Below, piece by piece: positions 8,126 to 16,493 of a stretch of 64,000 nucleotides of DNA; the first letter of the stretch is position 1, and the number at the start of each line of letters is the position of its first letter. The notes under the pieces are model-generated. The model worked only from the letters and a program-made list of their open reading frames with translations, did not search any database and had not been told where the DNA came from. The DNA lies in NCBI RefSeq assembly GCF_040947875.1, contig NZ_JBFRXN010000003.1:310001-374000 (forward strand). Reading direction: 5' to 3'. The DNA comes from Pseudomonas sp. MYb118 (lineage in GTDB: Bacteria; Pseudomonadota; Gammaproteobacteria; Pseudomonadales; Pseudomonadaceae). Made by a program: the position numbers and the translations under genes.

Positions 8126-8139
8126 TTGATTGCCGTCAA
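8126..8139 (+). promoter_or_regulatory. Anr box of the ubiUVT operon
   Basis: TTGATTGCCGTCAA matches 9 of 10 half-site bases. A TAGACT -10 element lies at 8161-8166, giving a start near 8173 and placing the box centre at about -41, the class II FNR position. The box begins directly after the moeA stop. Confidence 0.8.
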
Positions 8140-8252
8140 GGTCGTTCCTGCCGGTCTGGCTAGACTGGCAGCGGCTTTTTTACGCAGGTGCGGACCCTCG
8201 CGCCAGACACACCCGACGACGGTCCGCAGGCGTTTCTTCACGAGGATTACCC

Positions 8253-9248
8253 ATGCAACTGGTCTGCCCGGCAGGGAACCTGCCTGCGCTGAAAGCGGCG
8301 GTGCGCCAAGGCGCCGATGCCGTGTATGTCGGCTTTCGCGATGACACCAACGCCCGGCATTTTGCGGGGCTGAACATGGACGACAAACAGTTCGACGCCG
8401 CCGTCGCCCACATCCACCAGCACCAGCGCAAAATCTACGTGGCGGTCAACACTTACCCGCAGCCCAAGGGCTGGGAGCGTTGGCAACGGGCGGTCGATCG
8501 TGCCGCCGATTTCGGCGTGGATGCGCTGATCGCCGCCGACCCCGGCGTGCTCAATTACGCCAGCAAGCGTCACCCCAATCTCAACCTGCACCTGTCGGTG
8601 CAGGGCTCGGCCACCAATGCCACGGCGCTGGCGTTCTACGCCCAGCGCTACGACATCCGCCGCGCCGTGCTGCCACGGGTGTTGTCGTTGGCCCAGGTGC
8701 GCCAGGTCGCCGCCAGCAGTACCGTGCCGATCGAAGTCTTCGGCTTCGGCAGCCTGTGCATCATGGCCGAAGGGCGTTGCCACCTGTCGTCCTACATCAC
8801 TGGCGAATCGCCGAACCTGTGCGGCGTGTGCTCGCCGGCCAAGGCGGTGCGCTGGAGCGAAGACAGCGATGGCCTGAGTGCCCGCCTGAGCGAAGTGCTG
8901 ATCGACCGCTACACCCCGGACGAACCCGCCGGCTATCCGACCTTGTGCAAGGGCCGTTTCCTGGTCGAGGGCAAGCGCTTCCATGCCCTGGAAGAGCCCA
9001 CCAGCCTCGACACCCTGGACCTGCTGCCGGAGCTCAACGCCATTGGCGTGGAGGCGGTGAAGATCGAGGGCCGGCAACGCAGCCCGGCCTACGTCGAGCA
9101 GGTCACGCGGGTGTGGCGCGCCGCCCTGGACGCCCATCGGGGCTCGCCGGGCAGCTTCCGGGTCAAGGAAGAATGGCGCAAGGTGCTGGCCGGCCTGTCC
9201 GAAGGCAGCCAGACCACCCTGGGCGCCTACCATCAATCATGGCAATGA
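8253..9248 (+). CDS. ubiU: UbiU, O2-independent ubiquinone hydroxylation protein
   Basis: A 331-residue U32-family protein (formerly YhbU). Cys169, Cys176, Cys193 and Cys232 coincide with the [4Fe-4S] ligands of E. coli UbiU. With UbiV it hydroxylates the ubiquinone ring without oxygen, so quinone can be made during denitrification. CGAGGA precedes the ATG at 8253. The gene starts a ubiU-ubiV-ubiT operon under an Anr box. Confidence 0.94.
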   Translation: MQLVCPAGNLPALKAAVRQGADAVYVGFRDDTNARHFAGLNMDDKQFDAAVAHIHQHQRKIYVAVNTYPQPKGWERWQRAVDRAADFGVDALIAADPGVLNYASKRHPNLNLHLSVQGSATNATALAFYAQRYDIRRAVLPRVLSLAQVRQVAASSTVPIEVFGFGSLCIMAEGRCHLSSYITGESPNLCGVCSPAKAVRWSEDSDGLSARLSEVLIDRYTPDEPAGYPTLCKGRFLVEGKRFHALEEPTSLDTLDLLPELNAIGVEAVKIEGRQRSPAYVEQVTRVWRAALDAHRGSPGSFRVKEEWRKVLAGLSEGSQTTLGAYHQSWQ

Positions 9249-9258
9249 GGGAGAGAAC

Positions 9259-10149
9259 ATGAAACTCAGCCTTGGACCGGTCCTGTATTACTGGGACAAA
9301 GCGCAGCTCGGCAACTTCTACGCCGAGATGTCGAGCCAACCGTTGGACGTGATTTACCTGGGAGAAACCGTCTGCTCGAAACGCCGGGCCTTTTCCCTCG
9401 ACCAGTGGCTGGGGCTTGGCCGCGAATTGCAGGAGTGCAGCCAGGCGCAACTGGTGATGTCCAGCCTGACGTTGATCGAGGCGGCCTCGGAGCTGTCCAG
9501 CGTGCGCCGCCTGTGCGACAACGGCCAGTTGCTGGTGGAAGCCAACGACATGAGCGCGGTGCAGTTCCTCGCCGAACGCAAGTTCCCCTTCGTCGGCGGC
9601 CCGGCGCTCAACCTGTACAACGGCCATTCGCTGGGGCAGATGATTGAGAGCGGCATGACCCGCTGGGTGCCGCCGGTGGAATGCTCGGCGGTGCTGATCC
9701 GCGATGTGATCGAGCAGGTGCAGGCACTGGGGCATGCGGTGCCGGAGGTGGAAATTTTCGCTTATGGGCATCTGCCGCTGGCTTATTCGGCGCGTTGCTT
9801 CACCGCTCGCGCAGAGAACCGGCCGAAGGACGACTGCCAGTTCTGCTGCCTCAACTACCCCGATGGCATGACCCTGACCAGCCAGGAGGGCCAGCCGCTG
9901 TTCACCCTCAACGGCATCCAGACCATGTCGGCGGAGGTCACCAACCTGCTTGCCGATTACTCCGGGCTGGTCGCCTGTGGCGCTGACCTGTTGCGCCTGA
10001 GCCCGCGTGCCCAGGGCATGAGCGAAGTCATCGCCGCCTATCACAAGGTACTCACCGGTGAAACGCCGCCGTTGTTCGTCGACGGCTGCAACGGTTACTG
10101 GCACGGCCAGGCCGGCATGTTGCGTGTCGAGGAGGTGGGCCTGTGCTGA
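9259..10149 (+). CDS. ubiV: UbiV, O2-independent ubiquinone hydroxylation partner
   Basis: A 296-residue U32-family protein (YhbV type). Cys39 and Cys180, with the C-x2-CC cluster in DDCQFCCLN, correspond to the Fe-S ligands of E. coli UbiV, which forms a heterodimer with UbiU. It starts 10 nt after ubiU and its end overlaps ubiT by 7 nt. Confidence 0.93.
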   Translation: MKLSLGPVLYYWDKAQLGNFYAEMSSQPLDVIYLGETVCSKRRAFSLDQWLGLGRELQECSQAQLVMSSLTLIEAASELSSVRRLCDNGQLLVEANDMSAVQFLAERKFPFVGGPALNLYNGHSLGQMIESGMTRWVPPVECSAVLIRDVIEQVQALGHAVPEVEIFAYGHLPLAYSARCFTARAENRPKDDCQFCCLNYPDGMTLTSQEGQPLFTLNGIQTMSAEVTNLLADYSGLVACGADLLRLSPRAQGMSEVIAAYHKVLTGETPPLFVDGCNGYWHGQAGMLRVEEVGLC

Positions 10150-10613
10150 ATCGCAAGAAGTGGCTGTTGAAGGGCGCCGATCGCCTGCTGCCGCTGGTGC
10201 GCCGCGTGCCGTTCGTGGTGCAGCGCCTGGCCCTGCAACAAGCGCTGAATCGCTGCCTGGCCGAGCCGTTGCGCGACGGCCAGTTCGAAATGCTGCGCGG
10301 GCGCTGGCTGTGCCTGCGCATTCCGGACCTGGGCCTGTCCTGGTTCATGACCCTCAACCGCGAAGGCCTGCGCATCGCTGAACAGGCCGAAGCCCACGTG
10401 ACCATCAGCGGCAACTGGCGCGAGTTCCTGCTCCTGGCCAGCCGCCAGGAAGACCCTGACACGCTGTTCTTCCGTCGCCGCCTGGTGATCGAGGGCGATA
10501 CCGAGCTGGGTCTGGCGCTGAAGAACCTGATCGACAGCCTCGACCCGGATGTGTTGCCGGTGTGGCTATGGCGCAACCTTGAGCGGGCGGGGAAGGGCCT
10601 GGCCACCCAATAA
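10143..10613 (+). CDS. ubiT: UbiT, SCP2-domain lipid carrier for anaerobic ubiquinone synthesis
   Basis: A 156-residue SCP2-like protein (about 40-140; YhbT type) with a GTG start inside the end of ubiV. UbiT is the anaerobic counterpart of UbiJ and is thought to present the hydrophobic quinone intermediates to the synthesis complex. Last gene of the operon; a REP pair follows. Confidence 0.92.
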   Translation: MLNRKKWLLKGADRLLPLVRRVPFVVQRLALQQALNRCLAEPLRDGQFEMLRGRWLCLRIPDLGLSWFMTLNREGLRIAEQAEAHVTISGNWREFLLLASRQEDPDTLFFRRRLVIEGDTELGLALKNLIDSLDPDVLPVWLWRNLERAGKGLATQ

Positions 10614-10634
10614 GTCGCCGCCAGCATGACCGGC

Positions 10635-10702
10635 TCATCGCGGGCAAGCCCGCTCCTACAGGAGAATGCGATCAATTGTAGGAGCGGGCTTGCCCGCGAT
10701 GA
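10635..10702. repeat. REP pair downstream of ubiT
   Basis: Two inverted REP palindromes with core GCGGGCAAGCCCGC (10635-10660) and GCGGGCTTGCCCGC (10677-10702), separated by 16 bp. The pair can fold into one long hairpin and probably shields or ends the ubiUVT transcript. Confidence 0.9.
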
Positions 10703-10835
10703 GGCCACCAGTTTCACCAGCCAGCCCATTCGATACCCCGGCTCTTCAAACCGGCGACTAAAGTCTCCTCAAGAGAACACCCTTCATAACCGATATAAAC
10801 ACCAGTTAGTACAACAATGGCTATCTGGAGTTGTT

Positions 10836-12392
10836 ATGTTTACAGGGATCAGGAATATCCGCGTCGGTGCCAAGTTGGCACTGGGTTTTGGCCTCGTATT
10901 GGCTTTGACATTGCTGTTGGTCATCGCTGGCTGGCATGCATTGAGCACACTGACCGAGCGAGGGGTGAAGATCGAGAACATCGTAAAGGTCGGTGAATAC
11001 ACAAGAGAGTTGCGCATCGAGCGTCTGCGGGCGGGCAACAATACTCAGGCGGACGCCTTGCGGCCCATTCACCAGGTTCTTGAGCGGCTGGCGGCTCATC
11101 TGGACGGTATCAAGGGGCATTACACCACGCCCACCGACAAGGCATTACTGGCGCAGCAGATTGAGGTGGTCAAAGAATACGCGCAGGTCTTGCCTCAATT
11201 GAGCCAGCCCGCGAGCGACGCCAAAGCCTTATACGGTCGCCTGGCACAATTGGGCGATCATCTGCTGACCACTTCCCAGCAACTGATCGAGGCGCAGAAC
11301 AGCAAGCGCGATGCTGACTCGACGACTGCCAAGTCATTACTGGCAGGGATCGGCGCGCTGGCGTTGGTGATCGGCGCCCTGACGGCCTGGATCATCACCC
11401 GGCAGATCGTCGACCCGCTGGGCCACACCCTTCAAGCCATGTCGCGCGTGGCCCAGGGCGATCTGAGCCACGACGTGAAGGTTGACCGGCGCGACGAGCT
11501 CGGCCAACTGCAGTCGAGCCTGCAACAGATGACCCTGGCCTTGCGCCAGTTGATCGGCGGCATTCGCCACAGCGTGGTCCAGGTGGCCAGCGCCGCCGAG
11601 CAGTTGTCGGCGGTCACCGAGCAGACCAGCGCCGGGGTCAACAGCCAGAAAATGGAAACCGACCATGTCGCCTCGGCCATGAACCAGATGACCGCGACGG
11701 TGCAGGACGTGGCTCGCAACGCCGAAGAGGCTTACCGCGCCGCTACAACGGCCGATCAGCAGGCCTCAGAAGGTGAGCGCGTGGTGGGCGACGCCATCGA
11801 GCGCATCGAGCGCCTGGCGGAGGAAGTCGGCGGTTCGGCGAAGGCCGTGGCGCACCTGAAAGGGCAGAGCGACAAGATCGGCGGCGTACTGGACGTGATC
11901 AAGGCCGTGGCGCAGCAGACCAACCTGCTGGCCCTGAACGCAGCGATTGAAGCGGCCCGCGCCGGCGAAGCGGGGCGCGGCTTTGCCGTGGTGGCCGATG
12001 AAGTGCGCAACCTGGCCCGCCGCACCCAGCAGTCCACCGAGGAAATCGAAGGCCTGATCGGCGGGATCCAGAGCAGCACCCTGGCCGTTTCCACGAGCAT
12101 GGACACCAGCCTGGACATGAGCCAGAGCAGCGTCGAATTCACCCGGCGGGCGGTGGATTCGCTGGAAGGCATCACCCGCACGGTGTCGACCATCCAGGCG
12201 ATGAACCAACAGATCGCCACGGCTGCGGAGCAACAGAGTGCGGTGGCCGAAGAGATCAACCGCAGTGTGATCAATGTGCGCGATATTTCCGATCAGACCG
12301 CCAACGCCAGCGAAGAAACCGCCGCTTCGAGCGTCGAACTGGCGCGGTTGGGGCATGAGCTGGAAGAGTTGGTTGGGAAATTCACGGTCTGA
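10836..12392 (+). CDS. Methyl-accepting chemotaxis protein
   Basis: A 518-residue transmembrane chemoreceptor: TM1 at about 13-33, a helical periplasmic sensor of about 130 residues, TM2 at about 167-187, a HAMP domain ([10 protein letters not shown] onward), and a signalling domain with the conserved hairpin tip [19 protein letters not shown]. The sensor looks like a four-helix bundle; its ligand cannot be read from sequence. There is no C-terminal CheR/CheB pentapeptide. The ATG at 10836 has GGAG 5 nt upstream; earlier in-frame starts fall in the REP. Its place between ubiT and nar genes suggests, but does not prove, energy or nitrate taxis. Confidence 0.92.
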   Translation: MFTGIRNIRVGAKLALGFGLVLALTLLLVIAGWHALSTLTERGVKIENIVKVGEYTRELRIERLRAGNNTQADALRPIHQVLERLAAHLDGIKGHYTTPTDKALLAQQIEVVKEYAQVLPQLSQPASDAKALYGRLAQLGDHLLTTSQQLIEAQNSKRDADSTTAKSLLAGIGALALVIGALTAWIITRQIVDPLGHTLQAMSRVAQGDLSHDVKVDRRDELGQLQSSLQQMTLALRQLIGGIRHSVVQVASAAEQLSAVTEQTSAGVNSQKMETDHVASAMNQMTATVQDVARNAEEAYRAATTADQQASEGERVVGDAIERIERLAEEVGGSAKAVAHLKGQSDKIGGVLDVIKAVAQQTNLLALNAAIEAARAGEAGRGFAVVADEVRNLARRTQQSTEEIEGLIGGIQSSTLAVSTSMDTSLDMSQSSVEFTRRAVDSLEGITRTVSTIQAMNQQIATAAEQQSAVAEEINRSVINVRDISDQTANASEETAASSVELARLGHELEELVGKFTV

Positions 12393-12411
12393 CCTTGGTT
12401 GGCAGGCCTGG

Positions 12412-12490
12412 CCTCATCGCGGGCAAGCCCGCTCCCACAGGTTTTGAGAACACCGAGAACCTTGTGGGAGCGGGCTTGCCCGCGATGAGG
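12412..12490. repeat. REP pair downstream of the chemoreceptor gene
   Basis: Inverted REPs CCTCATCGCGGGCAAG... at 12412-12439 and its mirror at 12463-12490, 23 bp apart, lie in the convergent gap between the chemoreceptor gene and the DGC-domain gene. A long stem is possible on both strands. Confidence 0.9.
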
Positions 12491-12514
12491 CCGGTACATC
12501 CAGTGAAGATGTAA

Positions 12515-12910
12515 TTACCGAGCCTGCGCCCGAGTCTCATGCTGCATCCCATCACTGACAATCAACTGCCGGATCCCCTCGAACAACTGGTCACTCTGCT
12601 CCTGGGTGCAATCCTCGCCATAGCGCTTGCGCAAGCCGTAATGGCTGAGAATCAGGTGCACATCGGCGTGCAACCCATGCTGCTTCAGGCAATTCTCCAC
12701 GCACTGCAACGGGCAGCCATCGAGGGCGTAGATCCGCCGTCCCGAACGCGCCTTGTTTACCAGCGACCCGACATGCCCGCCGAGGCCGGCGATGCAGGAC
12801 ATTTCCGCGACCCCGCTGCGGTCCAGGCGCACGGCCAGGTTGTTGGCCAGTTGCGCGACGTTGGAACAGCCCGAGCAGGAGTAAACCAGCGGCAGCGTTG
12901 AAGGGGGCAT
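12515..12910 (-). CDS. DGC-domain (putative zinc-binding) protein
   Basis: A 131-residue cytoplasmic protein with the Asp-Gly-Cys signature in YALDGCPLQCVENCL and further Cys residues in YSCSGCSNV and MSCIAGLGGHV, the pattern of DGC-domain proteins assumed to bind metal. The ATG at 12910 has AGGAG upstream. A perfect Anr box centred 62 bp before the ATG makes it an anaerobically induced gene. Its function is unknown; repeated linkage to nitrate respiration genes would hint at metal or Fe-S handling. Confidence 0.85.
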   Translation of the reverse strand: MPPSTLPLVYSCSGCSNVAQLANNLAVRLDRSGVAEMSCIAGLGGHVGSLVNKARSGRRIYALDGCPLQCVENCLKQHGLHADVHLILSHYGLRKRYGEDCTQEQSDQLFEGIRQLIVSDGMQHETRAQAR

Positions 12911-12965
12911 GGGGACTCTCCTGTGGTGAATTGTCCCAGTGTGCAAGCTGCGCGGCGTTACACAA

Positions 12966-12979
12966 TTGATTGCAATCAA
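12966..12979 (-). promoter_or_regulatory. Perfect Anr/Dnr box upstream of the DGC gene
   Basis: TTGATTGCAATCAA has both half-sites fully matching TTGAT-N4-ATCAA and is itself palindromic. It lies between the regulator gene ending at 12986 and the DGC gene start at 12910; class II spacing would start transcription near 12931. Confidence 0.85.
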
Positions 12980-12985
12980 TTTCGC

Positions 12986-13663
12986 CTACTGGAACGCCGC
13001 CAGCGCCTCTTCATCGGCCAGCAGGCGGATGTTGCGCCGCTCCATCGCAATCAGCTCGCACTCGACCAGCCGATGCAGGATGCGCGAGAACGTCTCCGGC
13101 TGGATCCCCAGCTTGGACGCCACCAGGCGCTTGGACACCTGCAAAGTGATCTGGCCGGTGGTGGGGTGGCGTTCCTGCAACAGGAAGTTGATCACCCGCC
13201 GGCTGGCGCTGGCCATGGTCAGGGTGTCGATGTCGCGCAGGCGCAGGTGCAAGTGAATGCTCATGCTCGCCAGGATCGCCAGGCAGACCTTCGGCGCATC
13301 TTCCAGGGCATTGCGATAGTGCTGGCCGTCGATGCTCACCAGCACGCTGTCTTTCAGCGCCGTGGCGCTGACCGGGTACTGGCGGGCCTGGCTGAATAGC
13401 AGGGCTTCGGCGAATGTCTGGCCGGCCTGGATGATTTCCACCAGGTTTTCCTGGCCTTCGCCGGTCAGCCGGTACAGCTTGATCTGGCCGCTGATCAGCA
13501 GGAAGAAGCGCTTGGCCGGGTCGCCCTGGTGCATCAGTGTGCTGTGGCAGCTCAGGCGCTTGAGCATGGCCAGGGAGCAGACTTCTTCGAAGACCTTCTC
13601 CGGCAACTGGCTGAACAGGTGATGACGGCGCAACGTTAAAACGATGGATGGGTGGGTCAGCAT
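12986..13663 (-). CDS. Second Dnr-type Crp/Fnr regulator
   Basis: A 225-residue Crp/Fnr protein: sensor domain with GDPAKRFFLLISGQIKLYRLT, dimer helix, and HTH with IQPETFSRILHRL. The N-terminus has no FNR-type Cys cluster, so it is not Anr. Position next to narXL is like DnrE of P. stutzeri; that assignment is an inference. GGAGG stands 5 nt before the ATG. A NarL-like site lies upstream at 13728-13743, consistent with nitrate control through NarXL. Confidence 0.85.
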   Translation of the reverse strand: MLTHPSIVLTLRRHHLFSQLPEKVFEEVCSLAMLKRLSCHSTLMHQGDPAKRFFLLISGQIKLYRLTGEGQENLVEIIQAGQTFAEALLFSQARQYPVSATALKDSVLVSIDGQHYRNALEDAPKVCLAILASMSIHLHLRLRDIDTLTMASASRRVINFLLQERHPTTGQITLQVSKRLVASKLGIQPETFSRILHRLVECELIAMERRNIRLLADEEALAAFQ

Positions 13664-13727
13664 GGCGTACCTCCGCTGTCGCTCATAGTAGAGAGCGCAG
13701 GCCGCTTGACCTATGCCTCTGCCGGCC

Positions 13728-13743
13728 TACCTCCAAGGAGGCA
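13728..13743 (-). promoter_or_regulatory. Possible NarL 7-2-7 site upstream of the Dnr-type regulator
   Basis: TACCTCC-AA-GGAGGCA is an inverted pair of NarL heptamers with the 2-bp spacing NarL needs; 15 of 16 positions agree with the site at 16367 when one G for A is allowed plus the end base. It sits between the narL stop and the regulator start at 13663. Confidence 0.5.
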
Positions 13744-13749
13744 TGCGTT

Positions 13750-14391
13750 TCAACCCGCACTGTGCAGGTGCTCCATGGCCCAGACGGCCGCTTCGACCCG
13801 CGAGCGCAAGCCGAGCTTGTGCAGCAGGTTCTTCACATGCACCTTGACCGTGCCTTCGGTGATCCCCAGGCGGTGCCCGATCACCTTGTTGCTCAGGCCC
13901 GCGGCGATGGTCTTGAGTACCTGGCGCTCGCGCTCGGTCAGCTCCACCACCACCTGGCGTGGCGGTGAGCGCAGGGCCTGGGCCATGACCCGGGTCAGTC
14001 CGGGGCTGACCACCAGCGTGCCGTTCATGGCATCGCGGATGTACTGGATCAGCAGCTCAGGCTCCATGTCCTTGAGCAAATAGCCGTCGGCATCCAGGCG
14101 CAGGGCGTCGCGAATGTCGTCCTCGGCATCGGACACGGTGAACATCAGCACCTTGCCGGTGTAGTTCATCGCCCGCAGGTGGCGCAGGGTCTCGATGCCG
14201 TTCATTTGCGGCATGTTGTTGTCGAGCAGCACCAGGTCCGGTTGCAGCGGCTCGATCAGGGTCAGGGCTTCTTCGCCGTGGTTGGCTTCGCCGACGATCA
14301 TAAAGTCATCTTCGAGTTCGAGCATCTGGCGGATGCCGCGACGCATCATCGGATGATCGTCGACCAGCAGGATTCGGTGTTGGGTGTTCAT
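13750..14391 (-). CDS. narL: Nitrate response regulator NarL
   Basis: A 213-residue NarL: receiver domain with phospho-acceptor Asp57 (LVLLDNNMP) and a C-terminal LuxR-type HTH (LTERERQVLKTIAAGLSNK ... GTVKVHVKNLLHKL). It overlaps narX as ATGA and is transcribed with it. NarL phosphorylated by NarX binds paired heptamers such as those between narX and narK1. Confidence 0.95.
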   Translation of the reverse strand: MNTQHRILLVDDHPMMRRGIRQMLELEDDFMIVGEANHGEEALTLIEPLQPDLVLLDNNMPQMNGIETLRHLRAMNYTGKVLMFTVSDAEDDIRDALRLDADGYLLKDMEPELLIQYIRDAMNGTLVVSPGLTRVMAQALRSPPRQVVVELTERERQVLKTIAAGLSNKVIGHRLGITEGTVKVHVKNLLHKLGLRSRVEAAVWAMEHLHSAG

Positions 14392-16190
14392 GCGACGCTA
14401 CCTTCTGTGTGCCGTCCGAGAAACTCCGGGAGGAACTCCATCTGGACGAGGGTGCCCTGGGGTTCCCTGGAAAAAATGTGTAAATGCCCGCGCAGGCTGC
14501 GCGCCCGTTCATCCATGATGTTCAGGCCGTGGTGTTCGCGCTGGTCGACGTTGCCGCTGAAACCACGGCCGTCGTCCTCGATCGACAGGCGCACGGTTTC
14601 GCCGTCCTGGCGCAGCTCCAGCCAGGCGTTCTGCGCATGGGCATGGCGCAGGCAGTTGGAGAGGGCTTCGCGGGTGATTTGCAGGATGTGGATCTGCTCG
14701 GTGGCCGACAGCTCGAAGGCCAGGGTGTCGACGTGCAGGTGCACCTTGAACTCGCCACGGCGGGTGAACTCCGCAGCGGCGTCCTTGAGTTCCTGGACCA
14801 GCCCGGCATCGTGAATCTGCAAGCGGAAGGTGGTCAGCAGCTCGCGCAACTGGCGATAGGCATTATTCAGGCCTTCGCGCAATTCTGCGGTGACGTTCTC
14901 CAGAGTCTGCACCGGCTCGCCGCGACGCATCAGGGTCTGCATGCGGCTGACTTGCAGCTTCATGTACGACAGCGCCTGGGCCAGCGAGTCGTGCAGCTCG
15001 CGGGCGATGATCGTGCGCTCTTCGAGCAGTAGCAGGCGATGGTCCTGCTCGCGCTGGCGCTTGAGCGACAGCGAGGTGCCGATCAGGTTGGCCAAGGCCT
15101 GGATCAATTGCGTTTCCCAGGCCTGGGTCGGATGGCCGTCGATGAAGTGCGCCTTGAGTTCGCCCAGTTGGCTGCCCTGGTTGCTGATGCTGAAAGTCTG
15201 CTGGCTGGTGTTGTGGTGGCGCTCGCAGGTGGCGCAATCGCTGCTGGCGCAGACTTCACGGCTGTTGGCGCCGTGCAGGGCGATCAACTGCTGCGCGGGG
15301 GCTTGCTCCTGGCCTTGCAGGCACAGCGACAGGCGCAGGCCGGGCAGGCGTTGCTGGAAGCGGCGGATCAGGTCGTCCAGCCCTTCGGCATTGGCCAGGC
15401 GCGTGGCCAGGTTGCGGCTGCTTTGATACAGCAGCTCCAGCGCGGCGTTGGCCTGTTGCAGGTTGAGGGTTTTCTGCTGCACCTGGCTTTCCAGGGTGCG
15501 GTGGGATTGCTCGATGGTCTCGGCCATGGCATTGAAACTGGTGGCCAACTGGCCCAGCTCGTCATCGGACTGATGGTTGACCCGCACCTGGAAATCGCCG
15601 CGACGAAAACGCCCGGTGGCGTCCACCAGTTCCTTGAGCGGCGAGACCACGCCGTACTGCAATTCATACAGGCCGATCAGCAGGATGAACATGGTGGAGA
15701 ACAGCGCCATGCCCTGGATCAGTTGTTGCCAGCCCTGCTTTTGTTCGCTGCGCCGTTGCAGCAGGCTGACGAACTCGTTGAGTCGTTCGACGAAGGGCTG
15801 CGCCTGGGCCTCGAACGCCGCCGCGTCGCCACGCTCCAGCGCCGGGTGCAGCACTTCGCGCCACTGTTGCTGGAGCTGCCCGTAACTGACTTGCAGCGCG
15901 GTGGTCGGGCCATCTTCCAGCACCGCCTTGAGCGACTGGCTGTTGAGGCGCCCTTGCAGGCTGGCGCTGATCTCGGCGATTTCGGCGGCGGGGGCGCTGG
16001 CGGCGAGTTTCCAGCTCAGGTGGTAGGTCTCCATGCGCACCGAGCCTGCGGTGTTGATGGCGGCGGCATCGCCCTGGCTGAACCAGGCGATCAGGCCGGC
16101 GCTCAAGGAGCTGGCCAGCGCGAGCACGGCGATCAGGATCACCGCCAGGCCGGCGCGGGCGGGCAGGGAACTGCGTAACCAGCGGATCAT
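14388..16190 (-). CDS. narX: Nitrate/nitrite sensor kinase NarX
   Basis: A 600-residue membrane sensor: TM1 (about 14-37), a periplasmic helical domain with the nitrate-binding P-box INTAGSVRMETYHL (45-58), TM2, HAMP, a central Cys-containing domain (EVCASSDCATCERHH), and a HisKA_3/HATPase module with RELHDSLAQALSYMK. The ATG at 16190 is preferred to a TTG at 16223. Its partner narL overlaps it by 4 nt. Confidence 0.94.
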   Translation of the reverse strand: MIRWLRSSLPARAGLAVILIAVLALASSLSAGLIAWFSQGDAAAINTAGSVRMETYHLSWKLAASAPAAEIAEISASLQGRLNSQSLKAVLEDGPTTALQVSYGQLQQQWREVLHPALERGDAAAFEAQAQPFVERLNEFVSLLQRRSEQKQGWQQLIQGMALFSTMFILLIGLYELQYGVVSPLKELVDATGRFRRGDFQVRVNHQSDDELGQLATSFNAMAETIEQSHRTLESQVQQKTLNLQQANAALELLYQSSRNLATRLANAEGLDDLIRRFQQRLPGLRLSLCLQGQEQAPAQQLIALHGANSREVCASSDCATCERHHNTSQQTFSISNQGSQLGELKAHFIDGHPTQAWETQLIQALANLIGTSLSLKRQREQDHRLLLLEERTIIARELHDSLAQALSYMKLQVSRMQTLMRRGEPVQTLENVTAELREGLNNAYRQLRELLTTFRLQIHDAGLVQELKDAAAEFTRRGEFKVHLHVDTLAFELSATEQIHILQITREALSNCLRHAHAQNAWLELRQDGETVRLSIEDDGRGFSGNVDQREHHGLNIMDERARSLRGHLHIFSREPQGTLVQMEFLPEFLGRHTEGSVA

Positions 16191-16269
16191 GACCGCTGAC
16201 CTTGGCAGAACACGAAAAAACAAGGCATGGGGCGTTCCAGGGTAAGTGGGCGCCCGATCCCGGGCACGC

Positions 16270-16382
16270 TACCTCTAAAGAGTTGTCGACGAATCCCTGT
16301 CGACAGAACACTGGGTGGAAAATGCCAAAACACTGATAAACCAAGGGTTTCAGGCTTTTCCTAGCCTACCTCCAAAGAGGTA
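16270..16382. promoter_or_regulatory. NarL binding sites between narX and narK1
   Basis: TACCTCC-AA-AGAGGTA at 16367-16382 is a near-perfect NarL 7-2-7 inverted heptamer pair, centred about 93 bp before the predicted narK1 transcription start. A second, weaker pair TACCTCT-AA-AGAGTTG lies at 16270-16285, nearer narX. They fill the 303-bp divergent promoter region and could serve both nar transcripts. Confidence 0.8.
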
Positions 16383-16420
16383 GATGGCCCCAGCATAGGC
16401 CTGGAGCCACAGGGTCGACT

Positions 16421-16434
16421 TTGATGCAGATCAA
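16421..16434 (+). promoter_or_regulatory. Perfect Anr box of narK1K2GHJI
   Basis: TTGATGCAGATCAA matches the Anr/FNR consensus in all ten half-site bases. A TTTAGT -10 element at 16455-16460 puts the box at about -40 from a start near 16467, and the narK1 GTG follows at 16494. Confidence 0.9.
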
Positions 16435-16493
16435 GTTTTTGCGGGGTAGGGCTCTTTAGTCTGCGGCCATGGCTAACTGACTGGGAGAACATC

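Noticed and set aside
12986..13663. Calling this gene Anr
   Set aside because: The N-terminal Cys cluster for [4Fe-4S] is absent, so it is a Dnr-type paralogue.
16280..16310. Two GTCGAC repeats between narX and narK1
   Set aside because: Short palindrome pair with no recognised regulator and no second copy at other nar promoters; not enough to call a site.
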